In this document: positions 26,585 through 40,060 of the stretch, in pieces
Position numbering within the stretch: the stretch's first letter is position 1
How the letters are laid out: each line of letters opens with the position of its first letter
Assembly (NCBI RefSeq): GCF_040436345.1
Contig: NC_133235.1
Span: forward strand, 15,356,160 to 15,420,159
Origin: Pagrus major
Taxonomy: Eukaryota > Chordata > Actinopteri > Spariformes > Sparidae
Reading direction: 5' to 3'
Length of the DNA: 64,000 nucleotides
Made by a program: the position numbers and the translations under genes
Notes under the pieces: model-generated
Databases searched by the model: none
What the model saw: the letters and a program-made list of their open reading frames with translations, nothing else
Told to the model about the DNA's origin: nothing

Positions 26585-29500
26585 TCATGTTACCTGTGAC
26601 TGGTCGATCACCAGCCAGCGCTCGGTGCTCGTCTGCATGTCCTGTCCGCTCAGAGGCTCCCGCAGTCGGACCTTCACTTCAACGCGACCTCCTGTGGGCT
26701 TTCGGCCATCCATCACCTGACGCGAGGATTAAAGTTACCGACATTTACAGGCTCGCAAGCCGTCGACTGAGGATCAGACTCACCCGCAACACTCCCTCCT
26801 GACTTTTATCACTCACCTCTACGATCTCCCTGATTTCACTCTGTGACTCCAGTTTGTCCAGCTTCAGGAGGGCGAACCCGATCGGCTTGTCGCTCCGCAA
26901 GAAACCACTGTGAGATGACACACAGCGACAACGTCACCACTGCAGTCCCAACACAGTAAAAATGTACAGCTTATTTCTAGCTACTCAGACATGAATGGAA
27001 GTAAAGTAACCTCTCAACAAAGATGAGAAAAGAAGCAAGATGTCTCACTCCTTATCAACTTCCGTTATCAGCTCTGGAAAAATGATGTGTGTAATTCAGA
27101 ATGTTATTGATTTAAACTTTTTAAAACAAGTTTAACATCTTCTGGATGTGGTCTGATTAGATATATGATCTGCTGCTTCTACTATTCCCTGGTTTTCTGG
27201 TGCACTCGTAATGACAAAGGTGACACACAAGGAAAAAATATGACAGAAAGGCGAACTCGTCCACTGTTGATGTGAAAATCCGATTTAAAAAATCTGCATA
27301 TACAAGCTAATTTCGGTGTGAAAGTGTCAAAAGTTGCTTTCCTTTGACAGTTGCAGGAACCATCCAGGAGACTATTCTTTGTTAATGCATTAAAACGCAG
27401 TGTGTACTTCCTGCTGCTCTCTAAATCAAAACAGTGAAATCAAAAGATGTGCTTCGGTGTTGTAAAATAGCATGGGATCATGGGAGTCCATCACCGACTT
27501 CCTTCCTCACTCTCTGACTCTCTTAGCGACAGGCGACCAAGTGAAACGCACCGTTACCTTCGGCGCTGTGGTTGATTATGAGACTGAAGTCTGAACATTT
27601 GTTCCAGCAGCTCAGCGAGGATGTCGCCCTGCAGTCTGTCTCTCTGTGACTCACCCTTTGTGCAGCAGCTCCAGTTTGATGCCTTTTGACGTCACCACCC
27701 TCCTGAAGCCGCGGTGGTTACGGTTTATTGACAGGGTGAAGCTCTGGTTATATTCTGGTGAAAAGAGATGCAGCGTTCTGAGACTTCACACATAAACTGT
27801 TTCAGGCAAATAAACAATAAATACAGTTTGATTTTGTATTTCTTTCTACCTGAAATTCTGAAGTTATTAGTTTACAAACAACCCTTTTGTAAATTAAATC
27901 CACAAGGTGATTCAATATTCATATTAACCTAAAATGGATTGTTAATTATAATTTTATTATTATTATTTTATTTACACATATAGTAAAAAAAAAGGACATT
28001 TGCAATAATTTTCATAGTTCTTAGGATCACATTTATCAAGAGTTTTGTGTCCATTCCTGTGAAACTTAAATATGTTCTGATACTCTAGTTTAGACAAACT
28101 GACACAAAAGTCACAGTAGATAACTAGATAGTATTTCCTTGATGAAATATAAAATGTTGAATAATATAGAGTACAACATAAGCTGAAAATAAAAACTTTT
28201 CACATCTATTTGGGAAGAAATGTAACCGCAGAGCCACATTGTTGATACAAACATGACACACAAATCTACAGCAATGTTCACGTCTCACCTGGAGAGTTAG
28301 TGTTCTTGATGACTGCTGTTTTATGTTTCTGCGGCTGCTCCTGGTGACAAAACAAGAAAGCAAACACTTTAAAGAGAGAAGTCGCCAGTATGAATCGTCT
28401 CAGCAGCCTGAGGCGGCTGTGAAAATGACAACGAGCTGACGTCTCTCACCGTGCTCGGGTACGGGAAGTCAAACTTGACGTAGGCATCCAGATCGTTTGT
28501 TTGGATTCCTGAAGGGGAAAGTTCAACACAAAGCATCAACCAGTGTGTGCTTTTCCTCCAATGTTTACATTAATTAATTTTTTAAACTCTTGTTTGAACA
28601 AATTGTTCAACAATGCCATTTCTAGCAACAACAAAACTAAATTCACAACACAGAAAACATGTAAGGTAAAAATAACTGGAAGATTTTTAATTCAGATTAA
28701 GGTTGAATTTTTCACTAGAAACACGGCAAAGCAAGAAATTATCATTTTAATGTGCTAAAATTTTACTGGTGTATAAAACCATTTGTTCTCCAGTATTTCC
28801 AGACACCATGTGGACCTCCTCTACTGTATATACGGACTGATAGGTGAGGGTTTTAGTTTTTACCACTCGGAGCAGGAAGATTCATCCCTTTGACGATAAC
28901 AATAACCATGTCAGTGCTGCTCAGCTCTGGAAATATCCTGAAAGGGAAGGAAGAAGAAAATAAGTAACCAGGAAAACACGGAGAAAAAGCTATGAGGGAT
29001 TAATTGCTTTGGCATCTATGTGAAGTACAAACACAGTTAAATCAAAAATGAAAGAAAACTTGAATGAGAGGTGACAGGGGCTCTGCTCTGGAGTAGAGTT
29101 ATCAGTTCTTATGGTTTACCTGCTTCAAATTTGAGTAAAATTTGAGTTAACTTTGAACTTGCAGTGTAATCTAACAAACAAGTGCCCACCTGACAGTGTG
29201 AAACGACCTCTCCTCAAAGTGATGTTTAGGAGGAGGCAGACCTCTCGACTGAGCCAGCTTCAGCACCTCCAGGCTCTTCTTACAACTCTCCGCCATCTTC
29301 TCAAACCTGCGGCGAGGACACACAAACATGTTACATTTGTAGTTTTCTATATAAACTAAATAAAAAAACAGGTTTCTGCTTACTTTGTTGTTTCGGTGAC
29401 GTTCCCCAGGTGTGTGAATTGCTTGGAGTGAGTCATACATTTCTAAAAGAAGGAAAGAAAACTCAGAAATCTCAAAGAATATGTTTGTCTTTACAGTAAG

Positions 29501-32500
29501 ACAAGAACAGCACAGAGCAACCAGAGCGGGAATCTATGATCTTTTTTTGGCATCAGGATTTGGAAACTTTGTCACAGAGATGAAAATGTTGGATTTTGGA
29601 GTTATTAAAGTTTCTTCTGGTCGATGGAAGATCTGAACATGATGCAGACAGAGACAATGGAGTTCAAACATGTTTAAAGTAGTTTACTTGTATGACAAAA
29701 AGGTTTCAGTTTGTTTTGTAAACTCTAAAATGGTTGTAATCAATATTTCATTACTAAGTAATTGATGTGTACAAATTCTTGATAACACGCTTTTCTTCTC
29801 AAAATAATAATCTTGATTAATAACTGTGGACACAACAACATGCTAATCTGCAATCATGAACATCTTTCAGTTTACCTCATACTGCTCTTTGAGGATCTTG
29901 GCCAGTTGAGTGTAAACCTGCTCTGCCTTCTCCGAGATCTGCACGTCACTGTGATGAACCAGGATGAAGTCCTCGTCTTCGTCACCAGGGGGCGACGGCA
30001 CCTACAGGCACAGCACAGGGAGGGTTGGCCACAGTGGAGCTCATGTGTCCCCATCACCCAGAAAATGTTTCTTTTGATATTTTAATCCAAGCACTGCCGT
30101 GGTCTCATTTCAGTAAGATTTTACCAAAGTATCCCAATTTAGTGATATAAATGACATTGGTATCATGTAAATCTCCTGTCTGCTCACCGTGCTGATGTCC
30201 ACATTTCTGCCGCTACGTGCTGCCTCGATCATGGAGTCGAAGCCCTTGGCGGTGCGGAGGAAAACCTTGGCCTGCTCCATGTCGTTCTTCTGCTTCGCCT
30301 GCAGAGCCGCCTTCATATACTGCTTCTTCCTGCCCTCCAGGAACTCCAGCTGTTGAACCGCTGGAGGACGAAGACGGACAGAAAATTTTATGTAAAGCGG
30401 TTGTAAACAACTTTAGGAGATGTAGTTTTAAAATAGGAACAATACTGACTTATTTTTGGGGCCCATGTCAATACCAGTATAAAAGCGTTTGGATATATTC
30501 TGATTTTTTTAGGCATCACGGAAGTTAAATGGACTTCTATGACCTGCTTCACACGAGTGTCTTGGAGGATATGTTGTTTCCCATTCACACTGACCTGTTG
30601 GTGAGAGTCCTTCCCTGGTCGCTGTTCTGTCAGGTGAAGCTGAAGGAGTCCTTTTCCTTCTGTGACCTGCCGCGGCGACATCTAAAGTGGGCTTTTTTGG
30701 CTCTTCTGGAGCAGCAGGCTTAGACTAAAACACACAGACACACACAAAAAATTAAAAAATCACACATCATCGATTTATCCACAAAAACGTAAATAAATAA
30801 AAAATATCCTGATGCTAGCCCACCTCCTCTTCCTTCTCCTCCTCATCATCATCATCTGCTATTTCCACATTATCAGTGGAGGCAAGCTTGTCAGCTGCCA
30901 CCAGAGCAGCAACAAATCCCTGCTCGGCTCCTGTCGCCTTCTGGCCTGGGATTGGAGGAAAACCTGAAAGATGAAAGCAAATTCACAGTCTGACCATCAA
31001 ATCACACCATCTGGATTCACTCTTTTGGTCATGTACATATCTCACTGACAGTACAAAGTACCACTCCAGGACTGCAGAACCAGAAACACAATCAAATCCA
31101 AATTTACGGAGCTAAATGAATCTTGGAAGTTACACTGTCAACCCATAAACATGAATCACAAAATGATCTCACCAGGGGGAACAGGCAGCTCTTCAAAATT
31201 GACCGCTTTTCCTAATTTGTGAGCTCGGATGGCACTCTGGTATTGCTGCAGGAGGAGAGAGTTTGAATATTTAAACACAGCCGAGCAAATACAGTGATTT
31301 TGTTATTGTTAGTGTTATTGTTTTGGCTATTCATAGCATTAAATGTCTCTGCTGGTTTTATTTATTCGTATATACATTTTTAAGATTTAAATGTCATCAT
31401 AAACATGACAAATTTCGGTCATGGCGTCTTTAAAATGAATTGCTCTATAGACACATAAACTATCTGACAAAATAAGCTATAAAAAGATCGATATCGTTTA
31501 ACTCATTAAATTTCAGCTACATTATACAGATGAAAACTCAGATTCATATTTTGTTGCATTTTGTGGCAGCTTCATTTCATTTATTACACCAGTAAGTGTT
31601 CTGTAAAGGTAAAAAAAAAACATCAGAAGAGAGTGTGTCCTTGTACCTTGGCGATACGGTCGTGCATTCGGGCCTTGCGGTCGTCTCCACTGGCTTTGGC
31701 CTGATTGGACGCCTCCACGTACTTGGCTCGTCTCTGCTCGAGAGCCTCCAGCACATCTTTGGGAGCAGCAGGGGCTGATGGGGCGGCAGGAGCTGAGGGA
31801 GTGAGGAGACAATGTTCACAGTGTCGAAGAGCTTCGCAGTGAAGCTGTTACTTAGGGATTTAGCTAAATGCCAACATTAGCATGCTAATATGCACAGAAG
31901 AAGATAGCGAATACATGTGGCTAATAAACGTTGACATTATTATTACCTGGAGCTGCTGCAACCGGTTGGGTGACCTCGATGTTTTGCCCAGATGAAGGTT
32001 CCTTCACTGGAGCAGACCCTCCTCCTGCACCTAATAACATGACATAAATTAAAGCAAAAGATTCTGGACTCGTTTTTTCTATTGTCTGTACCTCTTCAAA
32101 ATATAATCCAGGGTTTAATTTGATATCTAATTGGGTTTGAATGAATTAAAGTGGATTGTTGGGTCTTCACTGAGTGTCATTCTAGTTCCTCCTGTTAATC
32201 ACCTTGTAGATTCTGCTTATGAAAGAGATATATTAATTAAGTTTGCTTGTTTGCTTTCTTAATAAAAACATGTTGTACCACTTTTCTGATGATGATTTTG
32301 TAATTACCATGACAATAAAAAGTAGTGAAATGCATCACTTAAAGACATAATAAATGGCACTGAACGGCCATGTTATGTCTATGTTTTTACATCTGACAGT
32401 TTCTTCTTATGATGCATTCAGTTTTTCTGAAGGATTACTGAAGTTTTTAGGGAACTCCTTTGTTATATTAGCCCACTGTGACTCGGATACTGTTAGTTTC

Positions 32501-35500
32501 ATGTTAGTTTGATAGCTTGTGTGTTGTAACCCAGCTGTATGCTATTGCATTTATAATGAGTGAGCCATTAGTAACGGCTACCTTGTATTGATTTATCTTT
32601 CAGAACCAGACACACACAATGTTTGTATTGCATTTAAGTGCAGTAAATTGATCAGCCGTCTCAGGATTCAATGTTTGCATCAAGTCTTGGGGGAACATAC
32701 AGAGTGCATTCAAACAGATGTACACTTAGCCTCCACCACAACCAGTGTTCCTCACCCTGTCCTGGAGATGGAGGAAGGCCACTCAGGTCGACTGCTTGTC
32801 CTTTCTCCAACGCCTCAATCACCGCGTCGAACCTCTGCACCAAAAAATACCAGAAACCCAAACTCAGTCAGACATAATGATGGTCTTTGTCAACTGCCAA
32901 ATTGTTGGCATGTCTCACATATTTGAGCGTGAAATCCTGCAGTCGGAAATTGTGGCAGCAGACTCAGACAAAAGACTGCACAAATTATGATGTGTGACTG
33001 CATGCATAAAATAAAATATAAACATTTTGGGACATTAACATCTCAGTTGGTTTAGTTTCATGGCTGATGTCTGGTATATACACTGAGATAAATAAATAAA
33101 TACAAATAAAAGACCATAATTCTGAATAGGAACAAGAAAAAAGAAAAATGGGATCTTTTTCTTTAGCAATAACTCTGCAAGGCATCAGGTTAAAAACACA
33201 GTCTGTCTACCATTATTATCATCATCAGAAATGAAGCCCCGTCACATTCCTTCTGCTTAGCAAAATAGTTTGAATGCTGCTCCAGGTCCAGACAAAAACA
33301 AAACATTGTTACAGACAGAATACAGAAAATAGTTTTCATTCAATTCAGTTGAAGCTCAGCAAACATATTTTATTTAATTACAAGGAAAAGACGAGACTGT
33401 TTTAATCTGCTGATTGCATGTTGCCGAAACCTAAAAAAACAAAAAAAAACAAAAAAACTAAATATATATAATTTTTTATTTAAAAATGTTAAAAAATGAC
33501 AAAATCCTCGAGAACCAGATACTACAAGGAAGTTGTCAGGTCACATATTATTGCCAGTCATCGCCTTTCCTTTAACACTGTGTTACAACACTATTTTTCA
33601 CTGAGAAAACATTCTGGCACACAACACAGATAAATTCAAATTTATGTAAAACACAGGACAGCTCATACAAATTTCTGCACCAGAGACACTGACTTGACTT
33701 TAAACAAGTCACTCAGGTTTTGAGTCTTTTTACTCACCTTGCTGGTCTTGAAGTAAAGCCGAGCTTGCTCCAAGTCTCCTTGCTTCTTTGCTCTCAGAGC
33801 TGCCATCTTGTATTCTTTCTGCCTCTCTACGAGCATCGCCTTGGTTGCCTCATTCGCTGTGGATTCACGGGACAAAAAAAAAGAACAATTACCACAGTGA
33901 AAGGCCACATTCATCACATTTTGAGAAGCTAGAGGACAACAATTCAATATATCCGTCAATGAAGAAAAACAGATTCATACTAGTGATAATTACAGACTCA
34001 ACTACAACCCTGATTCCAATAGTTAAGATACTGTGTCAAACGAAAATGAAACCAGAATTCAATCATTTACAAACAAACTGTGTTTACCAACAACAATTTT
34101 ACAACTGTTCCTGAGCCCATGTAGTAATATCCTTTATACGATCATGTCTTTCACAAAGTGAAAGTGAGTTTAAATTATAAGTTAAACGCATTGTATCTCT
34201 AATAGCCAGTATGATGACTGATACAACTTCACATTATCCAACTCACACGCACCATCTGTCTGAGGCTGGCCGGCAGGTTCCTCTGGAGACAGGACGCTGC
34301 TCAGAGTGGGAGGGGCGGAGGACGATGACTGCTCTTCTTCACTGCTGGGTGTGACAATCTCTGGCACCGACTTCTCCTTCTCATCAGAAGGACTGGATTC
34401 GGAAGGTGAGGGAACAGGGGGAGCTGGTCGTTGGGGAACAGCAGGACGGGGAGCAGCACTCGGGGCTCCAGTGGCAACAGGCGGAGGGATCTCTGCCTCG
34501 TTCACAGGTCTTCCTTTTTTCACAGCAGCTAACATCGTTTGCAGAGACTGTTGAGAGTAACAATCATTAGTGTAGGATGTCTGAAATCAGAGTATTGCTT
34601 GAGTAATGAAGGACTATGAAACAAGAAAATGAGCAAAACTCATCAAGTATGAGTTTTGAGAATTGATTTACTGGATGAAAAACAGCGTGATGTCTTTCTA
34701 TACGGAGATAAATCTTGTGATCAGACACATGAATACCAACAGATTGTGTTTCTACAAATCTGTAGCTTTTGGGCATGTTTAAATTTCCTCACATTATTCA
34801 CATATCAAACCCTCATTAAGAAAATGTTTCCAGCTGAAAAACTGCTTTTTCCATCTCCTGAATATATACAACTTCATATTTGGGAGTTGAAAAGTGATAC
34901 TCGGACGATAAAAATAACAGATAATACAATGAAAACTGGAAGGCCTTCTTGACAGAGAGATACCACACAACGTGTTAAGATTAAAAAAAAAAAAAATGTA
35001 AATGTTGATTATCCAGTGGTGGAGGAGGTATTTAGTTCCTTTCCTTAAGCAGGGTTATTCATAAAGCCTAAGATGACGTCCTTAAATGTCCTGTTTTGTT
35101 CAAAACCCAAATATATTCAGTTTACTGTCAAAGAGGAGCAAATAAACCAGAAAATATTCACATTTAAGAAGCTGGAATCAGAGAATTTTGACTTTTTTTC
35201 CTTACAAAATTGCTTAAAACTATCAATCGATTATCAAAATAGCTGGTGATTATTTTAAAAGTCGACCGCTAATCAGTTTATTGTTGCAGCTCTGGTACAA
35301 ACAAATCTGTGTTTCATGTTATCCCATCCCATAAAATGTTCCATATCTTAACAATAACGAATACTCCACAGTGAGAATGTCTGCACTGTGAGATCAGGCA
35401 GAAGTTTCACTCACCTTCAGGCCGCGATCGTATCTTCGGGCTTTGGACGTCTCCCCTGCAGTCTTGGCATTTTGTAAGGCCGTCTTGTACATGGCAACTC

Positions 35501-38500
35501 TCTCCTCCAGGGTGTGTTGGAGGCTGCCTGGCGCTGCTGAGGAGACCTTTACTTCCTGCTGCTGCTGCACCAAAACATCAGGCAGGTACTGTCAACATCA
35601 TCTGAAAACAGCTGGTAAATCTATGCTAGGTCAAGAGATTGCTCGGCACACAAAACTGTGGGTTTTAAAGTATTTGTCCCGGATAAATAATAGGAAAGAA
35701 AAAATAATAGACTGATAGCAGTTTTACATATCTAAATCTCATCATTAATTGCTTGTTTAAAATACTAGACAAAGTATCTTAAGTATCAGGAAGGTATTCA
35801 CAGGAATACACAGACTTACCTCAAGTGCACCTATTCTATCAGTCATGTTACAAAGTAAACAACTATTGTTTGGAGATACTTATACCAAAAAAAAAAAAGA
35901 AGATTCAAGATAAAAATAGTCAGGAGCAAGGAGAACAAATACTTCTGCCCTTTCCTTTTACCAGCAACAGCTAAACCTCTCCACCATTTGACATGTATTC
36001 TGTTGGCCGGTGGAGTCAATTACAATGCTGGCAGAGAACAAGCAGCATGTATTGTACCTGCGGCGGTGCGGACTCTGGTGTCTCAGCTTGAGAAGACTCA
36101 GCAGTGTCAGAGGACGGGGAGGAAACAGTTACAGGATCATCAGCCTCCCCCTCACCCACCACTTCCTGTAGCTCTGCCTGATGAGGAAAAATACAGCAAC
36201 TGATCAACAGCCAGCGTTGATTGTTCAAGGCTGGATTTCAGAAGTGTGAGACAAGTTTTCCATTAGACGGTTTGGTTAAATGTGCAGTTGTTTGACAAAC
36301 GCAAGTCCTCTAATCAAAAATGTGCAGATGAAATAAAGGCTCTACAAATCAATAAATGAGCAACAATGAACAGCCCGATTAAACTGTGATGTATGACCTG
36401 GAAAAAAAAACAACAGTATTTTGCACACCAATCAGGCCAAGTATTGTTTTTTCTCCTGCTTCTATATAATGGTTGGTCAGTTATGAGACTTCTGATGATT
36501 ATCATAGCTGACTAGACTAATACATCACTAATACTACTACAGTACAGTACTTCCTGTCCAGCTCAACTTCGCACTGAATAAGAATTGATTCTGCTCCAGC
36601 TGTTTAACTAGTTTGAGAGGAGGTTCAGTGCCTGAATAAACCAGGCAACATTTTTGTAAGAACATCATCTTCGTGGTTACAAAATCTGTCAATCACCCCA
36701 CGAATACAGTAGATCAGGAGCCAAAAACTTTTGCTTTTATCTCTAACAGGCTTGACTACTGTAATGCGATCTTTTCATGTCTCAGTAAAAATTCGATCAG
36801 ACAGCAGCAGCTAATTCAGAACGCTGCTGCCTCACTTAGACGCAGAAAGCGGAAAGCATCACTCCAGTTCTCAGATCTGGCTTCCTGTGTGTCTTGACTT
36901 GATTGCTACATTATGAACCATCCAGACCTCTCTGTCTGAGACGGGTCTGCTTATATGAACCAAAACTAAACATAGAGAAGCAGCATTTCATCTTTATGCA
37001 CAACATGTGGAACAAATCCCTAAAACTTGGTCCAGCTCTTTTAAATCGATGCTTAAAAATGTAGGTTTTTTGTTTGCCATTGCCATTCATCAAATCAAAC
37101 TTGGAACTGAATGTCTTGCACTTGAATTGTAATTTCTACTCATTTTTTTCTACTGTTGTACTTGTCCTACATACAGTATGTGTGTCTCTTTCACAACACA
37201 GTCAGAAATGTGACATGCTAACACTGGGATTAATCTGGGGATTATTGTAAGGACTCATCCTTGAATGAACCCATAGTAGCCAATTCATCAAACAGAAAAC
37301 AAAGGAAAGCAGTTAGGAAAGACTGGTTGAGACGTTATATTTTCACTCTATGTGAAACTTTTTGGTTTCATACATTTGCATCAATGTGAACATTTATCCA
37401 TTAAAACACCAGTTGCCTTTCATGTGACTTGAGGATACTAAATCAAAACTGGGAAAAAGAACAAAAATCTATAAAAGCCCTGGCTACTAAGGTACAAAGT
37501 ATTAAGATAAATCTATATTAATTCAGGAACAGAACTGATACAAATTTCCTTCCTAGAGTACTTTGTTATTTCCAGAGTACTGTATTTACATATCCACCAT
37601 TTAATAAATGTAAAGCAATGAGTGTGTGAGCTGAACACAATTTTAATTCACATGGCTGATTTTCTAAAGGCTGCATTGGGTTCTTACAGCTACTTCAATT
37701 AATTCTACTGTATTTAAAACGTGTCTGGTAAAAGGCCGACTTCCAGCAGAATCCTGAAATCTAAGCAACAACAAACGCTGGTATGAGGGCAGATAAATAC
37801 AGAACACCAACCAATAGATCTTCATCATCTTCCAGATTACTGTCATCTTCATCATCATCCACGTCTCTCATACACTCATCAGCCATTCTGGCGATGTCTT
37901 CCATTGGCAGCGGGCCTGTGACACAAACATGATGCCATGTATTCAACTGGGTTTGCATACAAGATCAATAACACATATCAGACTGTAATGTAGTAATAAT
38001 GTAAATGTCAACAGTGTCACTAGCATAAACATTTTCCCATGATAATAAACATGTAGAAACATTTCTTGGTCACGTTGTTGCAGGAGGCTTTCAGCAACTT
38101 ACACGTATCATGATATTTTATGTGGCCAAAAGAATGTGGATTCAACAAAGGTGTCCAGACATACACACACGTGTGTCACATGCAGGGGCTGAGTACAATA
38201 CAACTGTAACTGTACCTGTAAGGACTAACAATAGTATTGTTTGCAGTGTTCAATGTTTCTATTCTTCTGGACGCCAGTGCGACCTTGAAACATCATACTG
38301 TTTTACTGTAAAAGGGAAATAAATTAAAAGGAACACATAACACTGTTGAGAGTCCTTTGGGAGATGAATATAACAGTTTGAGGAAGCGATGTCTGTGTTT
38401 TAACATGACAATACCCCCGTTTAAGAGAGAGGTACCTAAAGAAATGTTTTTATGAGTTAAGTGTGGAAGAACTGCACCAAGTGCTCATGTCGACCCCATT

Positions 38501-39587
38501 CTCCAACACCTCTGGAATGAACTGAAACACAGACTGCGAACCAGAGCGGTGCCCAAAGTGACGTCCTCAGATCGCTTCTTTTGTCCAACCAACAGTCCAA
38601 AACCCAAATGCTCTTCATTTAATATCATATAGAAGAAGGAAAAGCAACAAATTCTTCCATTTAAGAATCTGAACCAGCAAATATTTCAAAAATTGATCAT
38701 TTATCAAAATACTTGGAAAGCAATTTTCTTTCGATCACCTAATTGATTAACTGACTTATCATTGCAGCTCTAGTTCTGGCTTGTGTAAAGAAAATGTATA
38801 ATAAAGGGGCATTATAAGTTTAGAGAAGAAACTCAAACCCTGAATACTGCTTGAAGCTAGAAAGGTGGCAGGGTCCGCCACATATAAACAAAGTAAAACA
38901 GTATGAAATTGTGTTGTCCTTTAAGGTCAGTTTGTTTATTCAGTCATGAAAATGAAGAGAGCTTGTTAATTTAATTTGTTTAGGCATAAAAAAAAATCCA
39001 TCAATGAAGAAATTTCTATTCTGATTGAAAGTTCTTCCCCCAAACTATACTGTGCACCTTAAACAGATATATCATTATTAATCTTCTGAACTCTCAATAT
39101 ATCTGTATCTATTGGACTATAGTATGTGCTGACTGGAGGCACAGGAGCGTCGACACATCATTGGCCCTGAACTTCATGCAAATATTAGTCAAATAATAAT
39201 AACTAACAGTTATTATTAGTTTACAGGGGTTGTTTACTAGCACTCATCATGAGAATCATAACCACTGCACTCACTTTTCCCCTTCGGCTTGGCTTTCCCA
39301 CCAGCAGCAACTTTATTTCCAGTGATAGCAGCAAGTTCAGCCTCCAAGTCCGGGTCGTCCAGATTCCCCTCCATGCCCATCATCATCTCCTCAGGGTCCA
39401 GCTCCATAAACAGACCCATCTGAAACCAGGAAGTAAAAGATAAACATCACCCTTTAGCAGCTGTTGCCAAGAGAAAACGTTACACGTATCTAACATGGGC
39501 GTCTCTCGGTGATGTTGTTGTTACCTGCTTGGCTGCAGCAGCGCCCTGGCCTCTGGGCTGCGGGGCTCTCTTCTTCTTACCAAACAT
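26585..39587 (-). CDS. cc2d1b: cc2d1b, coiled-coil and C2 domain protein (Freud-2/Lgd family)
   Basis: Spliced minus-strand CDS, 23 exons (5'->3'): 39587-39525, 39419-39275, 37915-37812, 36177-36058, 35564-35415, 34547-34253, 33856-33738, 32834-32756, 32030-31947, 31792-31647, 31245-31173, 30963-30824, 30724-30595, 30360-30188, 30001-29876, 29442-29384, 29306-29190, 28937-28864, 28508-28450, 28340-28289, 27754-27655, 26907-26817, 26716-26585. It encodes 876 residues; human CC2D1B is 858. An N-terminal MFGKKKRAPQPRGQG leads to an acidic region. Four DM14 repeats follow at about 161-217, 299-355, 398-457 and 553-610. A C2 domain lies at about 705-820 and ends GRKPTGGRVEVKVRLREPL. Known role: DM14 repeats bind ESCRT-III CHMP4; the proteins also act as transcriptional repressors. 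The N-terminus and length favour CC2D1B over CC2D1A, as does the zfyve9 neighbour. The last few residues are uncertain (see findings). Confidence 0.95.
35059..35294 (+). repeat. Interspersed repeat family R1, copy 2
   Basis: Carries the phrases gatgacgtcctt, attcagtttactgtca, attcacatttaagaagctgg and ends gttgcagctctg. It lies in the cc2d1b intron between 34547 and 35415 and is the best-preserved copy in the window at its 3' end. Confidence 0.75.
36727..37085 (+). mobile_element. LINE fragment (C-terminal reverse transcriptase, L2/Rex-like)
   Basis: One frame reads SNRLDYCNAIFSCLSK, then QQQLIQNAAAS. This is the hallmark tail of the reverse transcriptase of L2-type fish LINEs. The similarity continues in broken frames (sswith SSFKSMLKNVGF near 37020-37070). 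It is frameshifted and stop-containing, hence dead. It lies within a cc2d1b intron, antisense to the gene. Confidence 0.65.
38117..38550 (+). mobile_element. DNA-transposon debris
   Basis: tatgtggccaaaagaatgtgg at the left resembles the terminal repeat of a frequent fish DNA element. caacacctctggaatgaact and cagactgcgaacca near 38500 resemble its interior. The family assignment rests on memory only. It sits in the cc2d1b intron 37916-39274, beside R1 copy 3. Confidence 0.4.
38551..38772 (+). repeat. Interspersed repeat family R1, copy 3
   Basis: The phrases gtgacgtcctcag, ccatttaagaatctg, atttatcaaaatac and terminal cattgcagctcta follow the same order as in copy 2, with more divergence. Confidence 0.6.
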
Positions 39588-40060
39588 GTTGTTGTTATTG
39601 TGGCTTGTTGCTGTTTATCAAGCCCCAGAGCGACACTCCAGCGATCCAAACTACACACACACAAACACAAATACATGAATAAAACCTGTTTCCTGCTGTT
39701 TCCTGAAGTCGTCGGTCTGGTCGCAGTAGTTAAAATCATGTGAGCGGTCGTCAGGTGGCTCCTCACAGACAGCGGCTGGCAACGAGCTGACAACCAACTG
39801 ACGGTGATGTTAGCCCAGCGGCTAGCTGTTAGCTAACCATGTTTCCTGACTCTCTAACTCGGAAAGTTTGTTTACGAGCAAGAAGGCGACATTTTCTGCC
39901 ACTGTTAGGAAGCGTTTAGGAGAGTTTTAACTAGCTTTAAAGGCGCGTGTGTCTTTACCTGCTCGTTCACCACTTCATCAGTTAGTTTTCAGAGGAACAG
40001 TTTCAGTTTTGTGGTTTGACATGGTAATGGATTTGTTTGAGTACGCATGCGCAGAGCGAG
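39588..40060 (-). promoter_or_regulatory. cc2d1b 5' UTR exons and promoter region with NRF1-type site
   Basis: On the minus strand the 5' UTR runs from 39588 to a splice acceptor (gtgtgtag) just after 39650. A matching donor (gagcag|gtaaag) ends a non-coding first exon at 39959. The palindromic cgcatgcgca at 40044-40053 fits the NRF1 consensus and is close to where transcription should start. No TATA box is evident, as is common for housekeeping promoters. Confidence 0.55.
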
